Source of the DNA: AM-0621 sp964386705
GTDB taxonomy: Bacteria; Planctomycetota; Planctomycetia; Planctomycetales; Planctomycetaceae
Direction: 5' to 3'
Assembly (NCBI GenBank): GCA_964386705.1
Contig: CAYLTY010000032.1
Coordinates: 1-51,296, forward strand
DNA length: 51,296 nt
Shown here: positions 18,112 through 25,750 of the stretch, one piece after another
Numbering within the stretch: the first letter of the stretch is position 1
Layout: each line of letters begins with the position of its first letter
Position numbers and translations under genes: made by a program
The notes under the pieces: model-generated
The model's database searches: none
What the model saw: only the letters and a program-made list of their open reading frames with translations
Told to the model about the DNA's origin: nothing

Positions 18112-18333
18112 ATGATCAATCTCATCGCAGATATCGACATCTCACGCGGAGACCTCATCACTGCCCTGGTGCTGGTACTTGACGTCGTCGCAATTGCCTC
18201 TGTGCTCATGGGGCGCGGCTCCACCGGACACAAGGTCCTCTGGACACTGCTGATCATTCTGCTGCCGGTGCTCGGAATGATCCTTTACTACCTCATTGGC
18301 CAAAGTCCGGAAGACGCCAAACTGATGCGTTAA
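18112..18333 (+). CDS. PLDc_N-type small membrane protein
   Basis: A 73-residue protein with two membrane helices and the signature LWTLLIILLPVLGMILYYLIG of the phospholipase-D N-terminal (PLDc_N) domain, here as a stand-alone peptide without the catalytic HKD part. In cardiolipin synthases this domain is a membrane anchor; as a free peptide its role is unknown. The ATG at 18112 follows AGGAG. The next gene starts 45 bases later and is likely co-transcribed, both ending at the terminator at 18714-18765. Confidence 0.8.
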   Translation: MINLIADIDISRGDLITALVLVLDVVAIASVLMGRGSTGHKVLWTLLIILLPVLGMILYYLIGQSPEDAKLMR

Positions 18334-18378
18334 CGGGCCAACCTCCGACATTCACAGGTCACTTCGAAAGGATCTGTC

Positions 18379-18681
18379 ATGCAACCAACTGATAATAACG
18401 AAGGCACTCGCAAAACATTGAACGACCGCTTTGATCAGCTCGCACTGACCATCGACGATCTGCGATCGCGCATCCGGGAAGCACAACACGAGGCTCGCGC
18501 CAAGCTGGAACTGCAACTCGCGGAATGCGAACGTCAACAGCGTGAAGCCAAGGTCAAATTGAGAGAGTTCCGCTCCGACAGTTCCGATGCCTGGGCGACG
18601 TTCAAAGCCGGAATGGAAACCACCTGGAACGATCTCAGGAAGACGATCGAAGACACTTACTCTGAATTCAAAAAGCCATAG
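18379..18681 (+). CDS. Coiled-coil stress protein, sll1863-like
   Basis: A 100-residue, almost fully helical and highly charged protein (RIREAQHEARAKLELQLAE) ending in DAWATFKAGMETTWNDL. That tail, AW-x2-x-K-x-G-x5-W-x-D-L, is typical of the family named after the cyanobacterial sll1863 stress-response protein. No enzyme motif or signal peptide is seen. AAAGGA lies at good distance before the ATG. Pairing with a small PLDc_N membrane peptide suggests an envelope- or stress-linked function; this is inference. Confidence 0.65.
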   Translation: MQPTDNNEGTRKTLNDRFDQLALTIDDLRSRIREAQHEARAKLELQLAECERQQREAKVKLREFRSDSSDAWATFKAGMETTWNDLRKTIEDTYSEFKKP

Positions 18682-18713
18682 AGCTAACCACTGCCAATCG
18701 AATTCACATCGCA

Positions 18714-18765
18714 GCGGCGTCAGCGAAGCCCTCTCACTGGGCTTCACTGGCGCCGCATTCTTTTT
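18714..18765 (+). terminator. Intrinsic terminator of the stress mini-operon
   Basis: An 18-base left arm (18714-18731, GCGGCGTCAGCGAAGCCC) pairs with 18739-18756 (one wobble, one mismatch) around a 7-base loop, followed by ATTCTTTTT. It lies 33 bases after the stop of the coiled-coil gene. It is the best terminator in the window. Confidence 0.85.
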
Positions 18766-18901
18766 GATGCGCACGAATGTCGGCTGATTGACAAGCAGCT
18801 ATGGCCTCGGCAATTTATGGCCGTCGCGTGCTGCCTCATCGCGCAGACGAGTGGCAGGTTCGGTGTCGTTAGTAACCGCTCGCTTGATGAAAGACCCATT
18901 C

Positions 18902-19588
18902 ATGCCTCGACTTCTTACGCTGCTGGTTGCCTGGAGCGCACTAACCATCGCATCCCATGCCGAGCCACCTCAAAACGTGGCGACCAAGCAGGCCGACACT
19001 GCTTACGAGGCGGCTGTCATCAAAGCGGAGAATGCTTTTCTGGACGCGAAGCGCAAGGCGCATACCGATCGACTCAAGGTGTATCAGGCCGAACTGGCCA
19101 GCGCGACCAAAGCCGGTAATTTCGACGGTGCCAGCGCGCTAAAGCAGGCGATCGAAAAGATCGAGACCGATCCCGATGCTGCGCCACTCAAGGTCAAGAA
19201 GAAGCCGAAAGACGCTCAACGGTTCGGCAATCACACTTATGCGGTGATCCCGGATCGCGTCACATGGCATGTCGCGAAGCGGCGCTGTGAGGAACTCGGC
19301 GGGCATCTGGTCTGTATGGAGACGCCTCAGGAAGAACGTTTCGTCCGCAATCTGATGGACGACACGACCGGGGAATCCGTCTGGATCGGTGCAACCGACG
19401 AAGAGACCGAGGGAACCTGGCTGTGGGTCAACGGCAAGCCAATCACGACTGTTCGCGTCCCAGACTCGCTCTTAGACGCTGAGAACAAATACGCGGAGCA
19501 TCACATCGCGTACAACAAGACCGGCAGAGCCTACAACGACTGGTTTGCCGGCGGCCGCATCTGGTTCGTCTGCGAATGGGACAACTGA
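18902..19588 (+). CDS. Secreted C-type-lectin-like domain protein
   Basis: A 228-residue protein. Residues 1-20 are a signal peptide (MPRLLTLLVAWSALTIASHA). Residues about 30-90 form a helical, charged stalk (RKAHTDRLKVYQAEL). Residues about 108-228 form a C-type-lectin-like fold, with WHVAKRRCEELGGHL, WIGATDEETEGTWLWVNG and the terminal FVCEWD. The first and last core cysteines (129, 224) are present. The classical calcium/sugar motifs EPN and WND are not seen: the loop reads DAENKYAEHH. Sugar binding is therefore uncertain. I chose the ATG at 18902 because the signal peptide begins there. It is convergent with the PSD1 gene, 22 bases apart. Confidence 0.8.
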   Translation: MPRLLTLLVAWSALTIASHAEPPQNVATKQADTAYEAAVIKAENAFLDAKRKAHTDRLKVYQAELASATKAGNFDGASALKQAIEKIETDPDAAPLKVKKKPKDAQRFGNHTYAVIPDRVTWHVAKRRCEELGGHLVCMETPQEERFVRNLMDDTTGESVWIGATDEETEGTWLWVNGKPITTVRVPDSLLDAENKYAEHHIAYNKTGRAYNDWFAGGRIWFVCEWDN

Positions 19589-19610
19589 AAAGCTGCCCGT
19601 CCGCATTTCG

Positions 19611-22181
19611 TCAGTCCACGAACTGAAACTCGTTCGATAGCAGCAGCACTTGGGCGAGTTGAGCCCACGAATCCAGCGCGCGTGCGGCGGGGCCTCGGAA
19701 TTGTTGGGCGGAGGACCAGCGAGCGGACGGATTGCTTTGATCTTCGATCACCGGAGCCCAACTGAACGAGTCGTTGTTTTCGTTCTCGCCGCAGTCCACA
19801 ACGAAGTCGATGGTGTCACCGGCCTCAACCGCGATGCCATCTTTGCGCGTCCCCGTGCGGTTGTTCCTGGCTTTCCACGCCGCAACTTGCCCCGACCGAC
19901 TGGATGAGACGAAGGCCCGCACGCCGTCTCCTTCATTGGACGGATGGTGCAACGATCCTGTCACCTTAATGGTCATGGCACGCGGCGCGGTCCAACGAAG
20001 AACGACCGCGTGCTGAGAATTCCCCGGATGTCCGCCGTTGGCATGCCACATGGCCCAGCCAATCTGCGGATCCGGCAGTTCGCTGCCGCCGCGCCACATC
20101 TGATTGATGAAGCTCGACAGCGCCGTGAATGAATCCAGCTTTCCAGTGCCCTCGTTGAAATGGCCATGACCATAGGACCATACGGTTGAAGCAGGAGCAC
20201 TCACCGGCGTCGGCACGGAGACAAACTCCAGCGCCAGCGCGAGTTCATCCGGTCCCGGATCACGCGCGAAGATCTCGTGATACAAAGCTCGGACGCGTTC
20301 AGAATCGGATGCGTCCGGCAGCGAGTTGGCCAGACGCGTGACCTCGGCAGCCACGAACGGACTGTTGCGGAGATAAAGAGTCTGCTGCGGCACCGTCGTC
20401 TCGAAGCGGCCGGGGTTATGAGTATCCGGGCTGGCGAAATCGAACGTGCGGAAGAAGCCCGGCAGGTTCTGGCGATCGACGAACCCGTAGATCGTGCGAC
20501 GACGCGATGCCGTTCCGGTCGCGATCTCGACACTGGGGCCGTTGAAGGTCTCATCCAGTGAGCCGGCCGCCGCGAGGATGGAATCGCGCATCGCTTCGAG
20601 GTTCAAGCGGCCTCGATTCATACGCCACAGCAGACGGTTCTCCGAATCCACGGCGCGCTTGGCGGGATCATCCTGACTGGACTGCTGATAGGTCGCCGAG
20701 AGAACCAGTTCGCGATGCAACCACTTCAACGACCAGCCAGAAGCGACAAACCGGGCCGCGAGGTTGTCCAGCAACTCAGGATGTGAAGGCGGCTCGCAGC
20801 GCAATCCGAAGTCACTGGTAGAGCGCACCAGCGGTTGATGAAAGTGCTCGCGCCACAGGCGATTCACAATCACACGCGCCGTCAGCGGATTGTCGGGACT
20901 GGTAATCGCCTGCGAGAGTTCCAAGCGACCACTGCCCTGAGTGAACGGCTTGCGATCTGGTCCCGCCACCACCTGCAGGAACTGGCGGGGAACTTCCGGG
21001 CCGTTGTTGCCTGGCTGACCACGCAGCAAGATGCGCGAGTTGTGCGGCTTCTCTTTGTCCTGGATCACCATCGCGTTCGGCAGATCCTTCGGTTCCTGAG
21101 AACTCGCGAAGACGCCGTGCAACGAGTAGTAGTCGGCTGCGGGAATCGGGTCGAATTTGTGATCGTGGCAGCGAGCACAGGCGATCGTCAGTGCCATCGT
21201 ACCGCGAATCGTCACGTCCAACCGGTCGTCGATGATGTCGTTCTGATTGTTCAGAAACCGCCGGCCCAAGGTGAGAAACCCCAGCGCGGCTTGCTCGCTC
21301 TGATCAAGACCATCCTTCACCAACGCGTCGGCGGCAATCTGGCGGCGCACAAATTCGTCATAGGGCAAATCAGCATTGAGGCTGCGGATGACCCAGTCCC
21401 GATAGGTATAAGCGAACGCGTACTTGCGTTCCTCTTGAAACACATAGCCTTTGGTGTCTGCGTATCGCGCGATGTCGAGCCAATGACGTCCCCAGCGTTC
21501 ACCGTAATGCGGCGAGTCCAGAAAACGCTCGACGACGAGTTCGTACGCATCCGGCCGAGTGTCCTCGACAAACTCACGCGTCTCTTCATAAGTCGGCGGC
21601 AGTCCCAGCAGATCCAGCTTCAGGCGGCGAATCAGAGTCGCGCGATCCGTTTGCCCAGACGGAGCCAATCCGGTGGCTTCCAGTTTGGCGAGGATGAACT
21701 GATCGACTTCGCCGCGCGGCCAAGCTGAGTTCTTCACAAGCGGCGCAGGCGATACGACCACTGGGCGGAAGGCCCAGTGCCGTTCTGACTCAAACTTACC
21801 AGCACCGGGTTGAGCACCCTTCGGCCAGAAGGCGCCGTCTGCGATCCACCTGCGAAAGTCGTCGACAACCGGCTTCGGCAGCGGCTTGTCCGGCGGCATC
21901 TGAATGTCGTTGTCCTCGTGACTCAGCGCGCGGATCAGCAGGCTCTCGGCGGGCTTGTTTGCGACCAACGTCGGCCCCGTGTCGCCACCCTTGAGGAACG
22001 ACTCCAGAGAATCCACACGCAGATTGCCGCTGACCTTCTCACCACCGTGGCACTTGAAGCACTTGGTAGCGAGTACCGGGCGAATCTTCGTTTCAAAGAA
22101 CTGCTCACGATCATCCGCTGAGGCGAACGACGAACAGGCAAGAATTGTCAGTAGACTTAGAATCGATCGAAAGAACCGCAT
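19611..22181 (-). CDS. Planctomycete PSCyt1-PSCyt2-PSD1 secreted protein with inserted domain
   Basis: An 856-residue protein. The signal peptide ends near FASADD. A cytochrome-like PSCyt1 domain carries C41-x-x-C-H (KCFKCHGG). DUF1549 (PSCyt2, about 150-360) carries a second CARCH site. DUF1553 (PSD1, about 430 onward) ends with the family close LLLSNEFQFVD. Between about residues 658 and 815 an extra segment interrupts PSD1; it is rich in Gly, Trp and beta strands (RAMTIKVTGSLHHP, DTIDFVVDCGENENND) and looks like a carbohydrate-binding-type beta sandwich. The family is abundant in planctomycetes, usually beside sulfatases or DUF1501 proteins; here it has neither. Function is unproven, probably periplasmic electron transfer or glycan processing. 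Confidence 0.92.
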   Translation of the reverse strand: MRFFRSILSLLTILACSSFASADDREQFFETKIRPVLATKCFKCHGGEKVSGNLRVDSLESFLKGGDTGPTLVANKPAESLLIRALSHEDNDIQMPPDKPLPKPVVDDFRRWIADGAFWPKGAQPGAGKFESERHWAFRPVVVSPAPLVKNSAWPRGEVDQFILAKLEATGLAPSGQTDRATLIRRLKLDLLGLPPTYEETREFVEDTRPDAYELVVERFLDSPHYGERWGRHWLDIARYADTKGYVFQEERKYAFAYTYRDWVIRSLNADLPYDEFVRRQIAADALVKDGLDQSEQAALGFLTLGRRFLNNQNDIIDDRLDVTIRGTMALTIACARCHDHKFDPIPAADYYSLHGVFASSQEPKDLPNAMVIQDKEKPHNSRILLRGQPGNNGPEVPRQFLQVVAGPDRKPFTQGSGRLELSQAITSPDNPLTARVIVNRLWREHFHQPLVRSTSDFGLRCEPPSHPELLDNLAARFVASGWSLKWLHRELVLSATYQQSSQDDPAKRAVDSENRLLWRMNRGRLNLEAMRDSILAAAGSLDETFNGPSVEIATGTASRRRTIYGFVDRQNLPGFFRTFDFASPDTHNPGRFETTVPQQTLYLRNSPFVAAEVTRLANSLPDASDSERVRALYHEIFARDPGPDELALALEFVSVPTPVSAPASTVWSYGHGHFNEGTGKLDSFTALSSFINQMWRGGSELPDPQIGWAMWHANGGHPGNSQHAVVLRWTAPRAMTIKVTGSLHHPSNEGDGVRAFVSSSRSGQVAAWKARNNRTGTRKDGIAVEAGDTIDFVVDCGENENNDSFSWAPVIEDQSNPSARWSSAQQFRGPAARALDSWAQLAQVLLLSNEFQFVD

Positions 22182-22380
22182 GGATCAGCTCGAGGGGCGA
22201 TTAAGGTGGGATGCTTCGTGCAGAACTCTCCTTTAACTTCTCCAGGCACTTGATGCGAGGAAAGCTTTGTCCGGAAAGCCTGTCTGTCGGAAAGTTGCCC
22301 GCTGTCGACATAAGCTTTTTCGCTGTTTCCCAACTCATCCGGCGGCTTCGGCCGCTCTTTGATTGAACTCACACGCGTCC

Positions 22381-23913
22381 ATGACCAACGACACAACCTC
22401 AACAACCGCGTCCCACGACACTGCCCGCCTGGCTCGAATCCGCGCAGCGTTCAGCCCCAACCTGCTGCGTGACCTCGGCCATCAACTGGCGGACCAACTG
22501 AGCCAGCACCTGAGTACTGTGCAGCATTCAGAAGGTCGCGTGCTGAATTGGGGGGAGCCGCTCGACTACATCCACCAGGCCGGGATGCCGCTGGACGAGC
22601 AGGTGAACGCGGGACCGCACTCGCAAGGCAACGTCACGGCGCGTTTCGAAGCACTCGTCAACGAGATGCTGTCGCACGGACACAACCTGCACGATCCGCG
22701 CTACATCGGCCATCAAGTGCCCGCACCGGTTCCGGTTGCCGGTTGGTTTGACGCCGTCGGATCGGTCACCAATCAGGTGATGGCCATCTACGAGATGAGT
22801 CCCTGGGCTACGGCGGTCGAGCGTGCCCTCGTGCAACGCCTCGGCGAAAGCATCGGCTGGCCAGAAGACTCTTTCGCGGGGTTCGTCACCCACGGAGGCT
22901 CATTGGGGAACCTGACGGGGTTACTCACCGCGCGCAACGTCGCCTTGGGTGACGCCTGGGAACGCGGCATCGGCGACCGCAACGTGGTGCTGGTCGCTCA
23001 TCACGATGCTCACTACAGCGTCTCGCGCGCGGCGGGAGTTCTCGGCATCGGAACGAAGAACGTCGTCCGCGCGCCGCTGAATTCCAAACGCCAGATGGAC
23101 CCGCAACGACTCGACGAACTGCTGACATCATTGAAGGCCCAAAGTCGAACCGTGATCGCGGTTTCGAGCTGTTCCTGCGCCACGCCGATCGGGGCTTTTG
23201 ATCCGCTGGCGGACATCGCAGCAGTGTGCCAGCGGCATAAAGTCTGGCTGCACGTAGATGCCGCTCACGGCGGAGCCGCCTGCCTCAGCCGAAAATATCG
23301 CCATCTGCTGAGCGGAGTTGACCAAGTCGACTCATTGGTCTGGGACGCTCACAAGATGATGTTCATGCCGGCGCTGTGCGCGTTCGTCTTTTATCGCAAC
23401 AAGGCTCATCGTTACGAAGCCTTCCGTCAGGATGCGCCTTATCTCTTCGATCCATCTGCGCCGGGACTGGCCGAATTCGATAGCGGCATGATGACTCCTG
23501 AATGCACCAAGCGCGCGGCGGCGTATGGCCTGTGGGGCACCTGGGCGTTGTTCGGCCAGCAGTTGTTTGAAGACTTGGTCGATGCGACATTCGATCTCGG
23601 CAAAGTCTTCTACGAGATGCTCAGCGACGCTCCCGACTTCGCGCCGCTGCATGAGCCCGAATGCAACATCGTCGCGTTCCGGCACGTGCCTGCGGCGCTG
23701 CAAGGAGCCCCGGAAGCAAAGCTGTCTCAGTTCATGCTGGATCTGCGTCGGGAACTCATTCATTCCGGCGAGTTCTACATCGTCCAGACGAAACTCGAGG
23801 GTCAGCAAGCCCTGCGCGTCACGATCATCAATCCCCTGACGACCCGCGAACACCTCGCCGGGTTGCTCGAAGCCATCCGACGAACGGGCCGCCAAGTATT
23901 GAGTCAGGCATGA
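22381..23913 (+). CDS. PLP-dependent group II amino acid decarboxylase family protein
   Basis: A 510-residue fold-type I PLP enzyme. The cofactor lysine lies in WDAHKMM (near residue 325) and the aspartate pairing with the PLP ring lies in WLHVDAAHGG. A GGSLGNLTGL segment matches the substrate-loop region of glutamate, diaminobutyrate and aromatic amino acid decarboxylases. The substrate cannot be fixed from sequence; 2,4-diaminobutyrate or glutamate are the best guesses. The ATG at 22381 is preferred over a TTG six codons upstream. Divergent from the PSD1 gene across 199 bases. Confidence 0.87.
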   Translation: MTNDTTSTTASHDTARLARIRAAFSPNLLRDLGHQLADQLSQHLSTVQHSEGRVLNWGEPLDYIHQAGMPLDEQVNAGPHSQGNVTARFEALVNEMLSHGHNLHDPRYIGHQVPAPVPVAGWFDAVGSVTNQVMAIYEMSPWATAVERALVQRLGESIGWPEDSFAGFVTHGGSLGNLTGLLTARNVALGDAWERGIGDRNVVLVAHHDAHYSVSRAAGVLGIGTKNVVRAPLNSKRQMDPQRLDELLTSLKAQSRTVIAVSSCSCATPIGAFDPLADIAAVCQRHKVWLHVDAAHGGAACLSRKYRHLLSGVDQVDSLVWDAHKMMFMPALCAFVFYRNKAHRYEAFRQDAPYLFDPSAPGLAEFDSGMMTPECTKRAAAYGLWGTWALFGQQLFEDLVDATFDLGKVFYEMLSDAPDFAPLHEPECNIVAFRHVPAALQGAPEAKLSQFMLDLRRELIHSGEFYIVQTKLEGQQALRVTIINPLTTREHLAGLLEAIRRTGRQVLSQA

Positions 23914-24003
23914 TTTGAGGCCGCGAGCCTTTCAGCAACGGACGCGGCGATCTACAAGCACGCTCGTTGCTAGTGCGAAGTTCGTCTTACCTTGAGGATT
24001 CTG

Positions 24004-24828
24004 ATGGCTACCTCCCGCTTTGACACGCCTAACTCTGAAGAGCCTCTGATTGCCGTGTTCATTGACTTCGAAAACGTCGCCATCGGCGCGCGAGACATGC
24101 GGGCGGGCAGATTTCAGATCCAGTTGATTCTGAAACGGCTGCTGGAGAAAGGTCGCCTCGTCTACAAGCGGGCCTATTGCGACTGGCGCAACTACGAAGA
24201 CTCTCTGCGCGAGTTTCACGGTCAGGGAATCGAACTGATCGACATTCCGCAGACCAAAATGAGCGGCAAGAACAGCGCGGACATCCGCATGGTGGTCGAC
24301 GCTCTCGACCTCTGTTACTCCAAAGGGCACATCGACATCTTCGCGCTCATCTCAGGTGACAGCGATTTTTCGCCGCTGGTCTCCAAGCTTAAAGAGAACA
24401 ACAAACGCGTCATCGGTTGCGGCGTGAAGAGTTCCACTTCGGACTTGCTGATCGCCAATTGCGATGAGTTCATCTACTACGACGACCTGATTCGCAGCGC
24501 CACGAAGGCACCGCCCAAAACCACAGCCAAGCCGGGCGCCGTCAAAACTGACTCCGACAAGAAGCAGGAAGCTCGCGACCATGTCATGGAAGTCGTGCGA
24601 TCACTCGAACAGGATTACGACTTCGTCTGGGGTTCGATGCTGAAGCAAGCCGTCCGTCGCGTCTATCCGCAGTTCAACGAGGATTACTACGGCTTCTCCA
24701 GCTTTTCGGACCTGCTCGAAGATCTCGAAGACAAAGGATATGTGCACCTCGACTTCGACGAACGCCGCGGCAACTACCAAGTCCGCCGCAAGCAGAGAAA
24801 ATCCGGCACGGAACCACGATCGAAGTAA
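24004..24828 (+). CDS. NYN-domain RNase-like protein with C-terminal LOTUS/OST-HTH domain
   Basis: A 274-residue protein. The NYN/PIN-like nuclease domain (about 15-160) has the acidic residues of the metal site: Asp21 (FIDFENV), Asp93 (SADIRMV), Asp119 and Asp121 (SGDSDFSPLV). A basic Lys/Pro linker (about 165-190) leads to a winged-helix LOTUS/OST-HTH domain (about 190-262, FVWGSMLKQAVRRVYPQFNE), which binds RNA in known cases. The likely role is RNA cleavage or surveillance. GAGGA at 23994-23998 fixes the ATG at 24004. It is monocistronic, convergent with the next gene. Confidence 0.88.
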   Translation: MATSRFDTPNSEEPLIAVFIDFENVAIGARDMRAGRFQIQLILKRLLEKGRLVYKRAYCDWRNYEDSLREFHGQGIELIDIPQTKMSGKNSADIRMVVDALDLCYSKGHIDIFALISGDSDFSPLVSKLKENNKRVIGCGVKSSTSDLLIANCDEFIYYDDLIRSATKAPPKTTAKPGAVKTDSDKKQEARDHVMEVVRSLEQDYDFVWGSMLKQAVRRVYPQFNEDYYGFSSFSDLLEDLEDKGYVHLDFDERRGNYQVRRKQRKSGTEPRSK

Positions 24829-24885
24829 CCCGGCAAGCAACAGCAATGGGCCGTATTTCGATGGTCGAGTGATGCAGGCCGTTCA

Positions 24886-25521
24886 TCATGGAGGCGCCGG
24901 CTTCCCAGGCAGCGTAGCCGCCATCGCGTCTGCAATGGCTCGCGCGTCCTCGGTGTTTTGATCACGGAGAACGGCAATAACTCGCTCGCGCCGCTCAACC
25001 GGATGATTCTGGTTCAGCTTCCATTTCCCTTCCAGACGGGTGATCTCGATTCGAAAGCCCACGATCTGAGCCAGCAGCTTGTCCACGAAATCCTGCGGAG
25101 CTGTCAGCCTCCAAGGGACCGGTTGCGATCGCTCGTATCGCTCTACCGACCGATCCACGATCTCGCGCAGTTCCGCGGGATCTTCAGTCCACTGCACCCG
25201 TCCATACACATGCACTGCAATGTAATTCCACGTCGGGACAGCCAACTCAACCTGATACCACGTCGGTGATATATAAGCGTGTGGACCAGAGAAGATGGCT
25301 ACCGCTTCAGTGCCGTCGCAATTCTTCCATTGTGGATTCGCGCGAGCAACGTGGCCAACCAACGTACCGTGCGCCCCGACAGCCCTCTCCAGCAAGAACG
25401 GCAAGTGAGAAGCCGTCAAACCAGTAGCCCCGTGCGTCACCAGCACTCCGAAGCTGTTTGCGTCCAGAAAATCATGCAACGCAGTGTGGTCGTCCTCTAC
25501 AAACGAAGCGGGAAGATACAT
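24886..25521 (-). CDS. PaiB-type FMN-binding protein
   Basis: A 211-residue protein with the full PaiB pattern: MYLPASFVEDD start, HLPFLLE, GHVARANPQWK, FSGPHAYISPTWY, VPTWNYIAVHVYG and the end segment GFRIEITRLEGKWKLNQN. The fold is a split-barrel flavin-binding domain. Bacillus PaiB was named as a negative regulator of sporulation and protease genes, yet many members are probably flavin-dependent enzymes. Cytoplasmic. Function here is open. Confidence 0.9.
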   Translation of the reverse strand: MYLPASFVEDDHTALHDFLDANSFGVLVTHGATGLTASHLPFLLERAVGAHGTLVGHVARANPQWKNCDGTEAVAIFSGPHAYISPTWYQVELAVPTWNYIAVHVYGRVQWTEDPAELREIVDRSVERYERSQPVPWRLTAPQDFVDKLLAQIVGFRIEITRLEGKWKLNQNHPVERRERVIAVLRDQNTEDARAIADAMAATLPGKPAPP

Positions 25522-25631
25522 CTCGACTCCCTAGCGGTAACCAATCCGATCGAGCCCTGTCGCCAGAGACGCATATCGAGACTGCAAGGTTCAACGCGTC
25601 CGAACCATTTTCTCTTCGCTACATAAGATGA

Positions 25632-25692
25632 GAAGCCTGGTGCTATCAGAAGGCCAGGAACGATGTCCAGCTTCATTCACGCACCAGGCTTC
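25632..25692 (-). repeat. 12-bp inverted repeat downstream of the RTX gene
   Basis: GAAGCCTGGTGC (25632-25643) and GCACCAGGCTTC (25681-25692) are perfect reverse complements separated by 37 bases. The site lies 59 bases beyond the stop of the giant RTX gene and before the PaiB gene on the same strand. It could end or protect the RTX transcript. No T-run follows. Confidence 0.55.
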
Positions 25693-25750
25693 AACGCCAA
25701 TCAACCATTGCCAGCCGGAGACAGCACGGACGCCACTCCGACTCATAAAA

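Noticed and set aside
17462..18115. 217-codon plus-strand frame across the end of der and the next gap
   Set aside because: Out of frame with der, rich in Ser/Arg/Thr typical of shadow frames; no homology pattern.
20835..21728. 297-codon plus-strand frame
   Set aside because: Antisense shadow of the PSD1-type gene.
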